From: Agromyces sp. CF514
GTDB taxonomy: Bacteria; Actinomycetota; Actinomycetes; Actinomycetales; Microbacteriaceae
Direction: 5' to 3'
Assembly (NCBI RefSeq): GCF_900113185.1
Contig: NZ_FOZD01000002.1
Location: 372,001-436,000 of the forward strand
DNA: 64,000 bases
Position numbers and translations under genes: made by a program. The notes beneath the pieces were generated by a model. It made no database searches and had not been told where the DNA came from. It saw nothing but the letters and a program-made list of their open reading frames with translations. Of this stretch, positions 41,892 to 51,681 are shown one piece after another (position 1 is the stretch's first letter; every line of letters begins with the position of its first letter).

Positions 41892-42941
41892 ATGCCTCCT
41901 GCCACCGAACCGGGCGAGTCGACGGATGCCGCGGCCGCCCGTCGCCCGCGCCTGACCCCGCCGATCGCAGACGTCCGCCGGGCGGTGCGAGCCGTGCTGC
42001 CGACCGAGGGCCTCGTGCTCGTCGCCCTCTCCGGCGGGCCGGATTCGCTCGCGCTCGCCGCGGCCGCCGCGTTCGAGGCGCCGCGTGCCGGGCTCCGCGT
42101 CGGAGCGGTGATCGTCGACCACGGGCTCCAGGCGGGCTCGGCCGAGGTCGCGGCGCGTGCGGCGGCCCAGGCGAGCGACCTCGGGCTCGATCCGGTCATC
42201 GTGCAGCGCGTCGAGGTCGACGGCGAGGGCGGGCCCGAGGCATCCGCTCGCCGTGCCCGCTACGCCGCGCTCGACGAGGCTGCGCGGGCGACGGATGCCG
42301 CGTGCGTGCTGCTCGGGCACACGCTCGACGACCAGGCCGAGACCGTGCTGCTCGGGCTCGCACGCGGATCGGGGGCCGCGAGCCTCGCCGGCATGCCCGC
42401 CCGTGCCGGGCGCTACGCGCGGCCGCTGCTCGGCATCCGCCGTGCGACCACCGCGCAGGCCTGCCTCGACGCCGGGCTCGACCCGTGGCACGACCCGCAC
42501 AACGTCGACCCCACCTATGCGCGCGTGCGCGTGCGCGAACGGGTGCTGCCCGTGCTCGAGGCCGAGCTCGGCCCGGGCATCGCCGAGGCGCTCGTGCGCA
42601 CGGCCGAGCAGCTGCGCGAAGACGACGACGCGTTCGAGGCCCAGATCGACGAGCTCATCGAGGAGATCTGCGAGCCCGCGGAGGCCGGCATCGCGGTGTC
42701 GGTCGGCGCGCTGGCCGCGAACCCGGCCGCACTCCGCCAGCGCGTCATCCGGCACGTCGTCGGCAGCGAGTTCGGCGTCTCGCTCTCGCGCGTGCAGACC
42801 CTCGAGGTCGCCCGGCTCGTCACCGACTGGCACGGGCAGGGGCCGCTCGAGCTTCCCGATGGGGTGCGCGCCACGCGCGCCGGCCGGTACGTCGTGTTCT
42901 CGACGACCGGCTCGACCGAGATCCTCCCGCACGACCACTAG
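41892..42941 (+). CDS. tilS: tRNA(Ile)-lysidine synthase (349 aa)
   Basis: Modifies C34 of tRNA-Ile(CAU) to lysidine so it reads AUA. N-type ATP pyrophosphatase P-loop SGGPDS at 47-52, VDHGLQ and [12 protein letters not shown] motifs, and a shorter C-terminal part than the E. coli enzyme, as in other actinobacteria. First gene of the conserved tilS-hpt-ftsH-fol block. ATG 41892 chosen; the TTG 3 nt earlier is less likely. No ribosome site, consistent with a leaderless message. Confidence 0.92.
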   Translation: MPPATEPGESTDAAAARRPRLTPPIADVRRAVRAVLPTEGLVLVALSGGPDSLALAAAAAFEAPRAGLRVGAVIVDHGLQAGSAEVAARAAAQASDLGLDPVIVQRVEVDGEGGPEASARRARYAALDEAARATDAACVLLGHTLDDQAETVLLGLARGSGAASLAGMPARAGRYARPLLGIRRATTAQACLDAGLDPWHDPHNVDPTYARVRVRERVLPVLEAELGPGIAEALVRTAEQLREDDDAFEAQIDELIEEICEPAEAGIAVSVGALAANPAALRQRVIRHVVGSEFGVSLSRVQTLEVARLVTDWHGQGPLELPDGVRATRAGRYVVFSTTGSTEILPHDH

Positions 42942-43096
42942 GTCGCCGGTCCCTGGTCGACGGTCGGCGTTGGCGCGACGAAGTGCGCTCCGATCAGGGC
43001 GGCGCTCGCAGGTGCGTGCGATTAGGCTCGATGCATCCGTTCGCCGCGCACCCACGGCCGACGTGCCCCGACCACCACCGCACCGGAGGAGCGCCC

Positions 43097-43648
43097 ATGT
43101 ACGCGAGCGAGATCGAAGCCGACCTGACCGAGGTCCTCGTCACCGAAGCCGAGATCCACGCGAAGCTCGCCGAGCTCGCCCGCCGCATCGAGGCCGACTA
43201 CGAGGGCAAGGACATCCTGCTCGTCGGCGTGCTGAAGGGCGCGGTCATGGTGATGGCCGACCTCGCGCGCGAGCTGCGCTCGCACGTCAGCATGGACTGG
43301 ATGGCGGTCTCGAGCTACGGCGCCGGCACCAAGTCGTCGGGCGTGGTGAAGATCCTGAAGGACCTCGACACCGACCTCACCGGGCGCCACGTGCTCATCG
43401 CAGAAGACATCATCGACTCGGGCCTCACGCTCTCGTGGCTGCTCGAGAACCTCGAGTCGCGCGGCGCCGCCTCGATCGAGATCTGCGCACTGCTGCGCAA
43501 GCCCGACGCCGCGAAGGTCGAGATCGACGTCAAGTACCTCGGCTTCGACATCCCGAACCAGTTCGTCGTCGGCTACGGCCTCGACTACGCGGAGCGCTAC
43601 CGCAACCTGCGCGACGTGGCGATCCTCGCGCCGCACGTCTACTCCTGA
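43097..43648 (+). CDS. hpt: Hypoxanthine phosphoribosyltransferase (183 aa)
   Basis: Purine salvage: hypoxanthine or guanine plus PRPP to IMP or GMP. PRPP-binding loop VLIAEDIIDSGLTLSWLL (about 98-115), LVGVLKGAVMVMADL (about 42-56) and GYGLDYAERYRNL near the C-terminus. Usual length. ATG 43097 has GGAGGA 7 nt upstream. A TAGGCT box at 43023-43028 would give its own transcript with a leader of about 60 nt. Confidence 0.95.
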   Translation: MYASEIEADLTEVLVTEAEIHAKLAELARRIEADYEGKDILLVGVLKGAVMVMADLARELRSHVSMDWMAVSSYGAGTKSSGVVKILKDLDTDLTGRHVLIAEDIIDSGLTLSWLLENLESRGAASIEICALLRKPDAAKVEIDVKYLGFDIPNQFVVGYGLDYAERYRNLRDVAILAPHVYS

Positions 43649-43709
43649 CGCCTCGCACGCCCGGAACAGCCCACAGCGAACATTCGGCCGACGCTCGGCG
43701 ACGCCGGGG

Positions 43710-43715
43710 TAGCCT
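43710..43715 (+). promoter_or_regulatory. -10 box of a probable leaderless ftsH transcript
   Basis: TAGCCT lies 9 nt before the ftsH ATG; the intervening bases TGCACCACC contain no ribosome site. Confidence 0.45.
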
Positions 43716-43724
43716 TGCACCACC

Positions 43725-45743
43725 ATGAACATGAAGAAGATCCTGCGCGGGCCGATCATCTACATCCTGCTGGCGATCGTCGCCGTCTGGATCGGAACCA
43801 GCCTGATCACGGCCTCCGGTTTCAAAGAGGTGTCCACGCAGCAGGGCCTCGAGTTCCTGAAGGACGACAAGGTCGCCTCCGCGAAGATGGTCGACGGTGA
43901 GAACCGGGTCGACCTCACGCTCACGTCTGCCGACGACGAGTTCGGCAAGCAGGTGCAGTTCTACTACGTGACGCCCCGCGGCGCCGACGTGGTCGCCGCC
44001 ATCGACGAGGCGAACCCGAAGGACGGCTTCAACGACGAGGTGCCGCAGCCGAACTGGTTCCTCTCGATGCTCGGCATCCTGCTGCCGCTCGTGCTCATCG
44101 GCCTCTTCTTCTGGATCATGCTCTCGGGCATGCAGGGCGGCGGCAACCGCGTCATGCAGTTCGGCAAGTCGAAGGCGAAGCTCGTCTCGAAGGAGAGCCC
44201 CAAGGTCACCTTCGACGACGTGGCCGGCAGCGACGAGGCCATCGAGGAGCTCGAGGAGATCAAGGACTTCCTCAAGGAGCCCGCGAAGTTCCAGGCCGTC
44301 GGCGCGCGCATCCCGAAGGGCGTGCTGCTGTACGGCCCTCCCGGAACCGGCAAGACGCTGCTCGCCCGCGCGGTCGCGGGTGAGGCGGGCGTGCCCTTCT
44401 ACTCGATCTCGGGTTCCGACTTCGTCGAGATGTTCGTGGGCGTCGGCGCGAGCCGCGTGCGCGACCTCTTCGACCAGGCCAAGCAGAACGCACCGGCGAT
44501 CATCTTCGTCGACGAGATCGACGCCGTCGGTCGCCACCGCGGCGCAGGACTCGGCGGCGGGCACGACGAGCGCGAGCAGACGCTCAACCAGCTGCTCGTC
44601 GAGATGGACGGCTTCGACCCGAAGACCAACGTCATCCTCATCGCGGCGACGAACCGCCCCGACATCCTCGACCCCGCCCTGCTGCGCCCCGGCCGCTTCG
44701 ACCGCCAGATCGGCGTCGACGCGCCCGACCTCAAGGGCCGCCAGAAGATCCTCGAGGTGCACTCGAAGGGCAAGCCGCTCGCCAAGGGCGTCGACCTCGA
44801 GGTGCTCGCGCGCAAGACGCCCGGCTTCACGGGTGCCGACCTCGCGAACGTGCTCAACGAGGCCGCGCTGCTCACGGCGCGCTCGAACGCGCAGCTCATC
44901 GACAACCGCGCCCTCGACGAGGCCGTCGACCGCGTGATCGCCGGCCCGCAGCGCCGCTCCCGCGTCATGAAGGACAAGGAGAAGCTCATCACGGCGTACC
45001 ACGAGGGCGGACACGCGCTCGCGGCGGCGGCGATGAACTACACCGACCCCGTCACGAAGATCACGATCCTGCCGCGCGGCCGCGCCCTCGGTTACACGAT
45101 GGTGATGCCGCTCGAAGACAAGTACTCGGTCAGCCGCAACGAGCTGCTCGACCAGCTGACGTACGCCATGGGCGGCCGCGTCGCAGAGGAGATCGTGTTC
45201 CACGACCCCTCTACCGGTGCGTCGAACGACATCGAGAAGGCCACCTCCACGGCCCGCAAGATGGTCACCGAGTACGGCATGTCGTCGAACGTCGGCGCGG
45301 TCAAGCTCGGCCAGTCGCAGGGCGAGGTCTTCCTCGGGCGCGACATGGGCCACCAGCGCGACTACTCCGAGGAGATCGCGATGCGCGTCGACGGCGAGGT
45401 ACGCACGCTCATCGAGCAGGCGCACGACGAGGCGTGGCAGGTGTTGAACGACAACCGCGACATCCTCGACCGGCTGGCTGCCGAGCTGCTCGAGCACGAG
45501 ACGCTCGACCACAACCAGATCGCCGAGATCTTCACGAACGTGCGCAAGCTGCCCGAGCGCCCGCTCTGGCTCTCGAGCGACAAGCGGCCCGTCTCGGACA
45601 TCCCGCCGATCACGTTCCCCGAAGACAAGCTCCCCATCGACGAGGGCATGGTCGACGGAGGCGTCGACTCCCAGGACACCCCGATCGAGGAGCCCACGCC
45701 CAAGCGCGCACCGCGTCAGAACCCGCGACCCGCGACGGCCTAG
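43725..45743 (+). CDS. ftsH: ATP-dependent zinc metalloprotease FtsH (672 aa)
   Basis: Membrane quality-control protease. Two TM helices (about 6-26 and 113-135) flank an extracytoplasmic loop. AAA module: Walker A GPPGTGKT at 204-211, Walker [15 protein letters not shown] with R-fingers in [15 protein letters not shown]41 protease motif HEGGH at 426-430 and [14 protein letters not shown] with the third zinc-ligand region. Full length with a normal acidic and Pro-rich tail. The fol operon follows 37 nt downstream on the same strand. Confidence 0.97.
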   Translation: MNMKKILRGPIIYILLAIVAVWIGTSLITASGFKEVSTQQGLEFLKDDKVASAKMVDGENRVDLTLTSADDEFGKQVQFYYVTPRGADVVAAIDEANPKDGFNDEVPQPNWFLSMLGILLPLVLIGLFFWIMLSGMQGGGNRVMQFGKSKAKLVSKESPKVTFDDVAGSDEAIEELEEIKDFLKEPAKFQAVGARIPKGVLLYGPPGTGKTLLARAVAGEAGVPFYSISGSDFVEMFVGVGASRVRDLFDQAKQNAPAIIFVDEIDAVGRHRGAGLGGGHDEREQTLNQLLVEMDGFDPKTNVILIAATNRPDILDPALLRPGRFDRQIGVDAPDLKGRQKILEVHSKGKPLAKGVDLEVLARKTPGFTGADLANVLNEAALLTARSNAQLIDNRALDEAVDRVIAGPQRRSRVMKDKEKLITAYHEGGHALAAAAMNYTDPVTKITILPRGRALGYTMVMPLEDKYSVSRNELLDQLTYAMGGRVAEEIVFHDPSTGASNDIEKATSTARKMVTEYGMSSNVGAVKLGQSQGEVFLGRDMGHQRDYSEEIAMRVDGEVRTLIEQAHDEAWQVLNDNRDILDRLAAELLEHETLDHNQIAEIFTNVRKLPERPLWLSSDKRPVSDIPPITFPEDKLPIDEGMVDGGVDSQDTPIEEPTPKRAPRQNPRPATA

Positions 45744-45780
45744 GCCGCCGCGGGCGCCGCGCCGACCTGGGAGGGCGGAA

Positions 45781-46374
45781 ATGGCCGGTGTCGACACCGA
45801 GCGCATCGCACGCGCCGTGCACGAGATCCTCCTCGCGATCGGCGAGGATCCCGAGCGTGCGGGCCTGCAGCGCACACCCGCACGGGTCGCCGAAGCCTAC
45901 GCGGACTTCTTCGGCGGCCTCGGCGTCGACCCGCTGAGCCACCTGGCCGACGCGGTGCCCGTCGGCACGTCGGAGACGGGCGCGCCCGCGACCTCCGACG
46001 CCGTGGTGCTGCGCGACCTCGCGTTCCGGTCGGTGTGCGAGCACCACCTGCTGCCGTTCGTCGGCACCGCGCACGTGGCGTACCTGCCGGGCGACCGGGT
46101 CGTCGGACTCGGGCGCATCCCGGCCGTGGTCGACACGCTCGCCGCCCGACCGCAGTTGCAGGAACGCCTCGCCGAAGAGATTGCCGACACCCTCGAGGCC
46201 GGCCTCGAACCCCGAGGCGTGCTCGTGGTGCTCGATGCGCAGCACCGATGCGTGACCACACGGGGCTCCCGCCAGGAGCGCAGCTCGACGATCACGATCG
46301 TCGCGCGCGGCGAGCTCACCGAGCCCGCGGCCCGCGCCGAGATCATCGCCCTCATCGGGGGCGGCGCAGCGTGA
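45781..46374 (+). CDS. folE: GTP cyclohydrolase I (197 aa)
   Basis: First step of tetrahydrofolate synthesis: GTP to dihydroneopterin triphosphate. Motifs ILLAIGEDPERAGLQRTPAR (16-35), SVCEHHLLPFVGTAHVAY (zinc and active-site Cys/His), VVGLGRIPAVVD, RPQLQERLAEEIAD and CVTTRGSRQ. Typical length. ATG has GGGAGGGCGG 5 nt upstream. Its TGA overlaps the folP GTG (GTGA), so the fol genes are translationally coupled. Confidence 0.97.
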   Translation: MAGVDTERIARAVHEILLAIGEDPERAGLQRTPARVAEAYADFFGGLGVDPLSHLADAVPVGTSETGAPATSDAVVLRDLAFRSVCEHHLLPFVGTAHVAYLPGDRVVGLGRIPAVVDTLAARPQLQERLAEEIADTLEAGLEPRGVLVVLDAQHRCVTTRGSRQERSSTITIVARGELTEPAARAEIIALIGGGAA

Positions 46375-47186
46375 ACGCCGCGGACACGCTCGTCATGGGC
46401 GTCGTCAACGTGACGCCCGACTCGTTCAGCGACGGCGGCGACTGGTTCGACGTCGACCGGGCCGTGGCCCACGGCCTCGACCTCGTCGCCGAGGGCGCCG
46501 ACATCCTCGACGTGGGCGGCGAGTCGACCAGGCCGGGTGCCGCCCGGGTCGACCCCGCCGAGGAGCTGCGCCGCGTGGTGCCCGTCGTGCGCGAGTTCGC
46601 GAGCCGCGGCATCCGCGTGAGCGTCGACACCATGCGCGCCGCGACGGCCGTGGCTGCGATGGAGGCCGGCGCCGAGATCATCAACGACGTCTCGGCCGGC
46701 CTCGCCGACGCGGACATGGTGCCGGCCGTCGCCGACACCGGCGCGACGTACGTGGCCATGCACTGGCGCGGCCACTCCGATCGCATGGACGTGCTCAACA
46801 CGTACGCCGACATCGCCGTCGAGGTGCGCGACGAGCTCGCGCAGCGCGTCGACGTGCTGCACGCCGCGGGCGTCGCGCACGACCGCATCATCGTCGACCC
46901 CGGGCTCGGGTTCTCGAAGACCGGCGACCAGAACTGGGAGGTGCTCGCGCGGCTCGACGTGCTCGCCGGGCTCGGCCTGCCGGTGCTCGTCGGCGCCTCG
47001 CGCAAGCGGTTCATCGGCGCACTGCTGCCCGACGACGCCTCGATGGCCGATCGCGACCTGCCGACGGCGGTCGTGAGCGTGCTCTCGGCGCAGGCCGGGG
47101 CATGGGGCGTGCGCGTGCACGACGTGCTCGCCACGCGCCGCGCCCTCGACGTCGCCGTGGCGTGGCAGAGTGGACGACGTGGCTGA
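46371..47186 (+). CDS. folP: Dihydropteroate synthase (271 aa)
   Basis: Joins pABA to dihydropterin pyrophosphate; the sulfonamide target. MGVVNVTPDSFSDGGDWF (9-26), DVGGESTRPGA, VSVDTMRA, INDVSAGL, VDPGLGFSKT and GASRKRFIG motifs of the TIM barrel are all present. GTG 46371 overlaps folE's stop by 4 nt. Its 3' end overlaps folB. Confidence 0.97.
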   Translation: MNAADTLVMGVVNVTPDSFSDGGDWFDVDRAVAHGLDLVAEGADILDVGGESTRPGAARVDPAEELRRVVPVVREFASRGIRVSVDTMRAATAVAAMEAGAEIINDVSAGLADADMVPAVADTGATYVAMHWRGHSDRMDVLNTYADIAVEVRDELAQRVDVLHAAGVAHDRIIVDPGLGFSKTGDQNWEVLARLDVLAGLGLPVLVGASRKRFIGALLPDDASMADRDLPTAVVSVLSAQAGAWGVRVHDVLATRRALDVAVAWQSGRRG

Positions 47187-47565
47187 GCAGCGCAACCAAC
47201 GACCCGGCGATCGCATCACCCTGACCGGTCTCAGGGTCATGGCGCACCACGGCGTCTTCGACTTCGAGCGCGAGCAGGGCCAGGAGTTCGTCATCGACGT
47301 CTCCGTCTTGGTCGACCTGCGTGCGGCAGCCTCGGGCGACGATCTCGCCCGTACGGTGCACTACGGCGAACTCGCCGAGGCGGTCGTCGCGGCCGTCGAG
47401 CGAGACCCCGTCGACCTCATCGAGACGCTCGCCGAGCGCGTCGCCGGCGTCGCGCTCTCGTACGCGGCGGTCGAGCAGGCCGAGGTCACCGTGCACAAGC
47501 CCCAGGCTCCGATCACGGTTCCCTTCGCCGACGTGTCGGTCTCGATCGTGCGGGCACGGCCGTGA
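47170..47565 (+). CDS. folB: Dihydroneopterin aldolase (131 aa)
   Basis: Cleaves dihydroneopterin to the hydroxymethyl pterin. Signature ITLTGLRVMAHHGVFDFERE (about 16-35), HYGELAEAV, LIETLAERVA, and VHKPQAPITVPFADVSV. GTG 47170 overlaps folP's end by 17 nt; a second in-frame GTG at 47179 is equally plausible. The stop overlaps folK's GTG by 4 nt. Confidence 0.95.
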   Translation: MDDVAEQRNQRPGDRITLTGLRVMAHHGVFDFEREQGQEFVIDVSVLVDLRAAASGDDLARTVHYGELAEAVVAAVERDPVDLIETLAERVAGVALSYAAVEQAEVTVHKPQAPITVPFADVSVSIVRARP

Positions 47566-48047
47566 GCCGCGCCGTCGTGGCCTTCGGGGCCAACCTCGGC
47601 GACCGCGAGGCGACGATCGCGGGTGCCGTGCGCGAACTGGCCGAAGTGCCGGGCGTCGAGCTCAGGGCCGTCTCCCCGGTCTACGAGACCCCCGCGATCA
47701 CCGACGAGGGCGTCGACCGCGACGCGCCGGGCTACCTGAACGGCGTCGTCATCATCGAGACTTCGATCACCCCGCACGCGCTGCTCGCGGCCCTGCACGA
47801 GATCGAGGCCGCGCACGGACGCCAGCGTCTGAAGCACTGGGGCGACCGCACGCTCGACCTCGACCTCATCGACGTCGACGGCCTCGTCATCGACGACACC
47901 GGGCTGCAGTTGCCGCATCCCCGCGCCTGGCAGCGGGCCTTCGTGCTGCAACCTTGGCTCGACCTCGAACCCGACGCCGTGCTGCCGGGTCGCGGGCCCG
48001 TCTCCGAGCTTCGTGCGGCGGCCCACGACGAGGTGACCAGACGATGA
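47562..48047 (+). CDS. folK: HPPK, 2-amino-4-hydroxy-6-hydroxymethyldihydropteridine pyrophosphokinase (161 aa)
   Basis: Pyrophosphorylates the pterin before FolP. VAFGANLGDREATIAGAV (6-23), VSPVYETPAI, YLNGVVIIET, GDRTLDLDLIDVDG (about 101-114, magnesium and ATP site) and LPHPRAWQRAFVL are all present. GTG start, 4-nt overlaps on both sides. Completes folE-P-B-K. Confidence 0.96.
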   Translation: MSRAVVAFGANLGDREATIAGAVRELAEVPGVELRAVSPVYETPAITDEGVDRDAPGYLNGVVIIETSITPHALLAALHEIEAAHGRQRLKHWGDRTLDLDLIDVDGLVIDDTGLQLPHPRAWQRAFVLQPWLDLEPDAVLPGRGPVSELRAAAHDEVTRR

Positions 48048-48517
48048 GGCGCACCCACCCGAGCGCGGTCGTCGCGGCCGTGGTCGCCGGCGTCGTCATC
48101 GGCTACCTCGTCGACCTCGCGATCGTCTCCGGCGGCGGCAAGGCCCTCGTCCCGCCCATCTCGCTCGCCATCACGCTCGTCGGCATCGCGGCGATCGTCG
48201 TCGCCCTGGCGTGGCCCATCCGCAGGGCCGTCAAGCAGCAGTCGACCAAGCACCTCGACCCGTTCCGCGCGGTGCGCACGGCCGTGCTCGCGAAGGCGAG
48301 CGCCCTGAGCGGCGCGCTCCTGCTCGGCCTCGGCCTCGGCGTCGCCGCCTTCCTGCTGACGCGCAGCGTGGTGCCGCCGGCCTCCACCGTCTGGCCCGCG
48401 TTCGCCACCGCCATCGGCGGTGCGGTGCTGCTCGTCGGCGGCCTCGTCGCCGAGCACTTCTGCGCCCTGCCCCCCGACGACACCGACCCCGAGCACGAGG
48501 AGCACGCACATGCCTGA
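48044..48517 (+). CDS. DUF3180 family membrane protein (157 aa)
   Basis: Four TM helices (about 7-27, 34-58, 80-103 and 114-136) with the conserved basic loop WPIRRAVKQQ. Found after folK in many actinobacteria (DUF3180); function unknown. ATG overlaps folK's stop (ATGA). The tail DTDPEHEEHAHA is His/Asp/Glu-rich. Confidence 0.88.
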   Translation: MRRTHPSAVVAAVVAGVVIGYLVDLAIVSGGGKALVPPISLAITLVGIAAIVVALAWPIRRAVKQQSTKHLDPFRAVRTAVLAKASALSGALLLGLGLGVAAFLLTRSVVPPASTVWPAFATAIGGAVLLVGGLVAEHFCALPPDDTDPEHEEHAHA

Positions 48518-49199
48518 GGCGCCAGAGGCTGCGCACGTTCCCGAGGCCGCGGCTCCCGAGGCCGCAGCTCCTGAGGCGCCGGCTCCCGAAACCGCGTATC
48601 CCGAGGCCGCGGCTCTCGAGGCTGCAGGGTCCGAGGCGACGGCCGAGCCCGATCTGGTGACGGATGCCGGCGGCGCACCGGCATCCGATGGTCCCGTCTT
48701 CTCACCAGAGGTGGCTCCCGAGCACGCCGTGCCCATCGACGAGGACTGGCGTCGCGTGTCCCCCAAGTACGTCGTCGTCGAGGTCGTCGGATCCCTCATC
48801 GGCATGGTCGTCTTCGTGGCCGCGTTCCTCGTGGCCTACTTCTGGTTCGGCTGGTGGTGGGCCGTGTGGGCCGCCGTCGCGGTCGGCGTGGTCTCGCTCG
48901 TCACGATCGCGTTCGAGCCGCGCCGCGTGCGCTCGATCGGGTACCGCCTGCGCGCAGACGACCTGCTGTTCCGCCGCGGCATCATGTACCAGCGGCAGGT
49001 CGCGGTGCCCTACGGGCGCATGCAGCTCGTCGACGTGACGAGGGGGCCGGTGGCGCGTGCGCTGGGGCTCGCCGACCTGAAGTTCGTCACCGCGGCCGCG
49101 GCGACGGCGGTCACCGTGCCCGGGCTGCCGATCGACGACGCCGAGCGGCTTCGCGACGAGCTCGTCGCCCTCGCCGAGACCCGACGGGCGGGGCTGTGA
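48510..49199 (+). CDS. Bacterial PH-domain (bPH2, YdbS-like) membrane protein (229 aa)
   Basis: A Pro/Glu/Ala repeat tail (about 1-60, units such as PEAAAPEAAAPEAP) precedes two TM helices (about 90-112 and 115-135) and a bPH2 domain about 135-225 (RGIMYQRQVAVPYGRMQLVD, TRGPVARALGLADLKFVT). The first of a YdbS/YdbT-type pair. The repeat extension is much longer than in relatives. ATG follows GAGGAG and overlaps DUF3180 by 8 nt. Function unknown; related pairs are linked to envelope stress. Confidence 0.85.
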   Translation: MPEAPEAAHVPEAAAPEAAAPEAPAPETAYPEAAALEAAGSEATAEPDLVTDAGGAPASDGPVFSPEVAPEHAVPIDEDWRRVSPKYVVVEVVGSLIGMVVFVAAFLVAYFWFGWWWAVWAAVAVGVVSLVTIAFEPRRVRSIGYRLRADDLLFRRGIMYQRQVAVPYGRMQLVDVTRGPVARALGLADLKFVTAAAATAVTVPGLPIDDAERLRDELVALAETRRAGL

Positions 49200-50929
49200 C
49201 GGCTCCGGCCGCGCCGGTCACCGCGCTCGCCGACGGCGAGTGGCACCGCCTGCACCCTGCGAGCCCGCTGCTGCGCGGAGGCCTCGTGTTCATCGCGGTG
49301 CTCGGCTTCGTGCTCGCGAACCTGCGCGAGCGACTCGTCGACATGTTCATCTTCGTGTTCGTGCCCGACGCGGGCGACGAGTTCGACGGCAGGTACGGCG
49401 ACTGGCAGAACGACTGGGCCAACGACCCGGTCGGCGCGATCGTCGTGAACGGCCAGGTCGGCTGGGCGCTGCTCGCGGTCGCGCTCGTGATCATCGGCGT
49501 CATCGTCGGGTTCTGGCTGTCTTGGCGCATGCACACGTTCCGCATCACGCACGAGGCGGTCGAGGTGCGCAGCGGCATCCTGTTCCGATCGCACCGGTCG
49601 GCACGGCTCGATCGCGTGCAGGGCGTGAACATCAACCGCCCCGTGTTCGCCCGCCTGTTCGGCACGGCGAAGCTCGACGTGTCGGTCGCGGGGGAGTCGG
49701 GCAACGTGCAGCTCGCCTACCTCGGTTCCGCACTCGCCGACGGGCTGCGCGCCGATATCCTGCGCCTGGCGTCGGGGGCTCGCGCCGCGAAGTCCGGCAC
49801 CGCGGCCTCGGTCGCGCACCGGGCTCCGGATGCCGCGGCCGGCCCGCTCGCCGACCAGCCCGAGGCTGACGCGAGCGGCCCGCCACCGGCATCCGCCACT
49901 CGCACCGCCCAGGCGTCGGCCGTGATCGGGCGGCGGGTCGACGAGTTCCTGGCACCCGAGCTGGATCCGAACCTGGCAACGCCCGAGTCGGTCGTGCACC
50001 TGTCGGTCGCGAGGGTGATCGGGTCGACGCTGCTCGGCGGCACGACGATCTCGATCATCGTGTTCGTGGCGATCATCGTCACGGGGGTCGCCGCAGGCCA
50101 GGAGTGGGTGATCCTGTCGTTCATCCCGGCGGTCATCGGCCTCGTCGGCTACCTGTGGTCGCGCATCACGAAGTCGCTGCGCTACTCGATCGCCGGCACG
50201 CCCGACGGCGTGCGCATCGGCCACGGCCTGCTCTCGACCGCGAACCAGACCATTCCGCCGGGTCGGGTGCACGCGGTCGAGGCGACGCAGTGGATCCTGT
50301 GGCGACCGTTCGGCTGGTGGTCGGTGCGCGTGAACCTCGCCGGGCAGGGCGCGAGCGCCTCGAGCGAGGCCGTGCAGCGCACGATGGTGCTGCCGGTCGG
50401 TCGGGCCGAAGACGTGCGGCGCGTGCTCGAACTGCTGCTGCCCGGGGCGGCGTCCGAGATCGACCCGGTGTTCGCTGCGGGGCTCACGGGCCGTGGAGCC
50501 ACGGGCGGGTTCTCGACGACGCCGCGCCGTGCCGCCTGGTTGCGCCCGTTCTCGTGGCGGCGCATCGGCTGGTCGGCGACCGGCGGCGTCGCGCTGTTCC
50601 GGCGGGGCGCGCTCACCAGGTCGCTCGCGGTGATGCCGCTCGCGCGCGTGCAGTCCGTCGCGCTCAGCCGCGGTCCGGTGCGCCGGATGCTGCGGCTCGC
50701 GTCCGTGCGCGTGCACACGCTCGCCGGCCCCGTGACCGTCGAGCTTCCGGTCGTCGATGCCGACGAGGCCGCGCTGCTGTTCGAACGCCTCGCGGCGGAC
50801 GCCGTGGTCTGGGCCGGCGCCGACGAGAGCCACCACTGGGGCGTCGCGCGCGACCGCGAGACCGAGGTCGCCGTCTCGTCGGGCCTCGGTCCCGACCTGG
50901 TGGCGCCGACGATCGAGGCGCGCTCGTGA
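49196..50929 (+). CDS. Bacterial PH-domain (bPH2, YdbT-like) membrane protein (577 aa)
   Basis: TM helices about 25-45, 85-108, 275-300 and 303-325, with three bPH2-type segments: ITHEAVEVRSGILFRSHRSA-like at about 118, GVRIGHGLLSTANQTIPPGR at about 338, and a third near the C-terminus (ALTRSLAVMPLARVQSVALS). Partner of the preceding YdbS-like protein; GTG overlaps its stop by 4 nt (GTGA). Membrane protein of unknown function. Confidence 0.85.
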   Translation: MTAPAAPVTALADGEWHRLHPASPLLRGGLVFIAVLGFVLANLRERLVDMFIFVFVPDAGDEFDGRYGDWQNDWANDPVGAIVVNGQVGWALLAVALVIIGVIVGFWLSWRMHTFRITHEAVEVRSGILFRSHRSARLDRVQGVNINRPVFARLFGTAKLDVSVAGESGNVQLAYLGSALADGLRADILRLASGARAAKSGTAASVAHRAPDAAAGPLADQPEADASGPPPASATRTAQASAVIGRRVDEFLAPELDPNLATPESVVHLSVARVIGSTLLGGTTISIIVFVAIIVTGVAAGQEWVILSFIPAVIGLVGYLWSRITKSLRYSIAGTPDGVRIGHGLLSTANQTIPPGRVHAVEATQWILWRPFGWWSVRVNLAGQGASASSEAVQRTMVLPVGRAEDVRRVLELLLPGAASEIDPVFAAGLTGRGATGGFSTTPRRAAWLRPFSWRRIGWSATGGVALFRRGALTRSLAVMPLARVQSVALSRGPVRRMLRLASVRVHTLAGPVTVELPVVDADEAALLFERLAADAVVWAGADESHHWGVARDRETEVAVSSGLGPDLVAPTIEARS

Positions 50930-51681
50930 GCGACCGCACTGGACGTCTCGGGGTCGGAACGATCGGCGCCGGACGCGTCGGCGCCGTGCTCGCCTCCGCC
51001 CTCGCAGGCGTCGGGCATGCGCTCACGGGCATCTCGGCGGTGTCCGAGGCGAGCCGCGAGCGCGCGGCGGTGATGCTCCCGCAGGTGCCCGTGCTGCCGG
51101 TGCCCGAGATCATCGAACGCAGCGAGCTCGTGCTGCTCGCGGTGCCCGAGGCCGAACTCGGGCCGCTCGTCGCGGGCCTCGCCGACGCGGGCGTCTGGCA
51201 ACCGGGGCAGCTCGTGCTGCACACCAACGCGCGACTCGGCACGGCCGTGCTCGACCCGGCGCGGCGCGCGGGCGCGATCCCGCTCGCGGTGCACCCGGCG
51301 ATGACGTTCACGGGCACGAGCATCGACCTCGCCCGCCTGCCGGGCACGTGGTTCGCCGTGACCGCACCGGCGCCCGTGCTGCCGATCGGGCAGGCGCTCG
51401 TCGTCGAGATGGGCGGCGAGCCGTTCATCGTCGCCGAGGCCGACCGGGCCGCCTACGGCGAGGCCATCGAGACGGCCGTCTCCTTCTCGAGCGCGATCGT
51501 CGACCAGGCCAGCGGCATCCTCGAGGGCATCGGCATGCCCAGGCCGGGCGCGGTCCTCGCGCCGCTCGTGCGCAGCGCCGTCGAGAACGCGCTCGCCCGG
51601 CACGACCCCGGCCCGTGGCCCGAGGGTGCGAGTACGATCGACGGGGCCGCAGACGAGCGGCCGCTGGGAGGTGCCACGTGA
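50926..51681 (+). CDS. Rossmann-like/DUF2520 protein (251 aa)
   Basis: N-terminal NAD(P)-binding fold (LGVGTIGAGRVGAVLASALA, about 8-27) and C-terminal helical DUF2520 domain (HPAMTFTGTS at about 123-132; FSSAIVDQASGILEGIGM). Resembles ketopantoate reductase or ProC in layout, and is the usual gene before panC in actinobacteria (as in mycobacteria), so a role in pantothenate synthesis has been suggested by context, not shown. GTG overlaps the previous stop; its stop overlaps panC's GTG. Confidence 0.88.
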   Translation: MSDRTGRLGVGTIGAGRVGAVLASALAGVGHALTGISAVSEASRERAAVMLPQVPVLPVPEIIERSELVLLAVPEAELGPLVAGLADAGVWQPGQLVLHTNARLGTAVLDPARRAGAIPLAVHPAMTFTGTSIDLARLPGTWFAVTAPAPVLPIGQALVVEMGGEPFIVAEADRAAYGEAIETAVSFSSAIVDQASGILEGIGMPRPGAVLAPLVRSAVENALARHDPGPWPEGASTIDGAADERPLGGAT

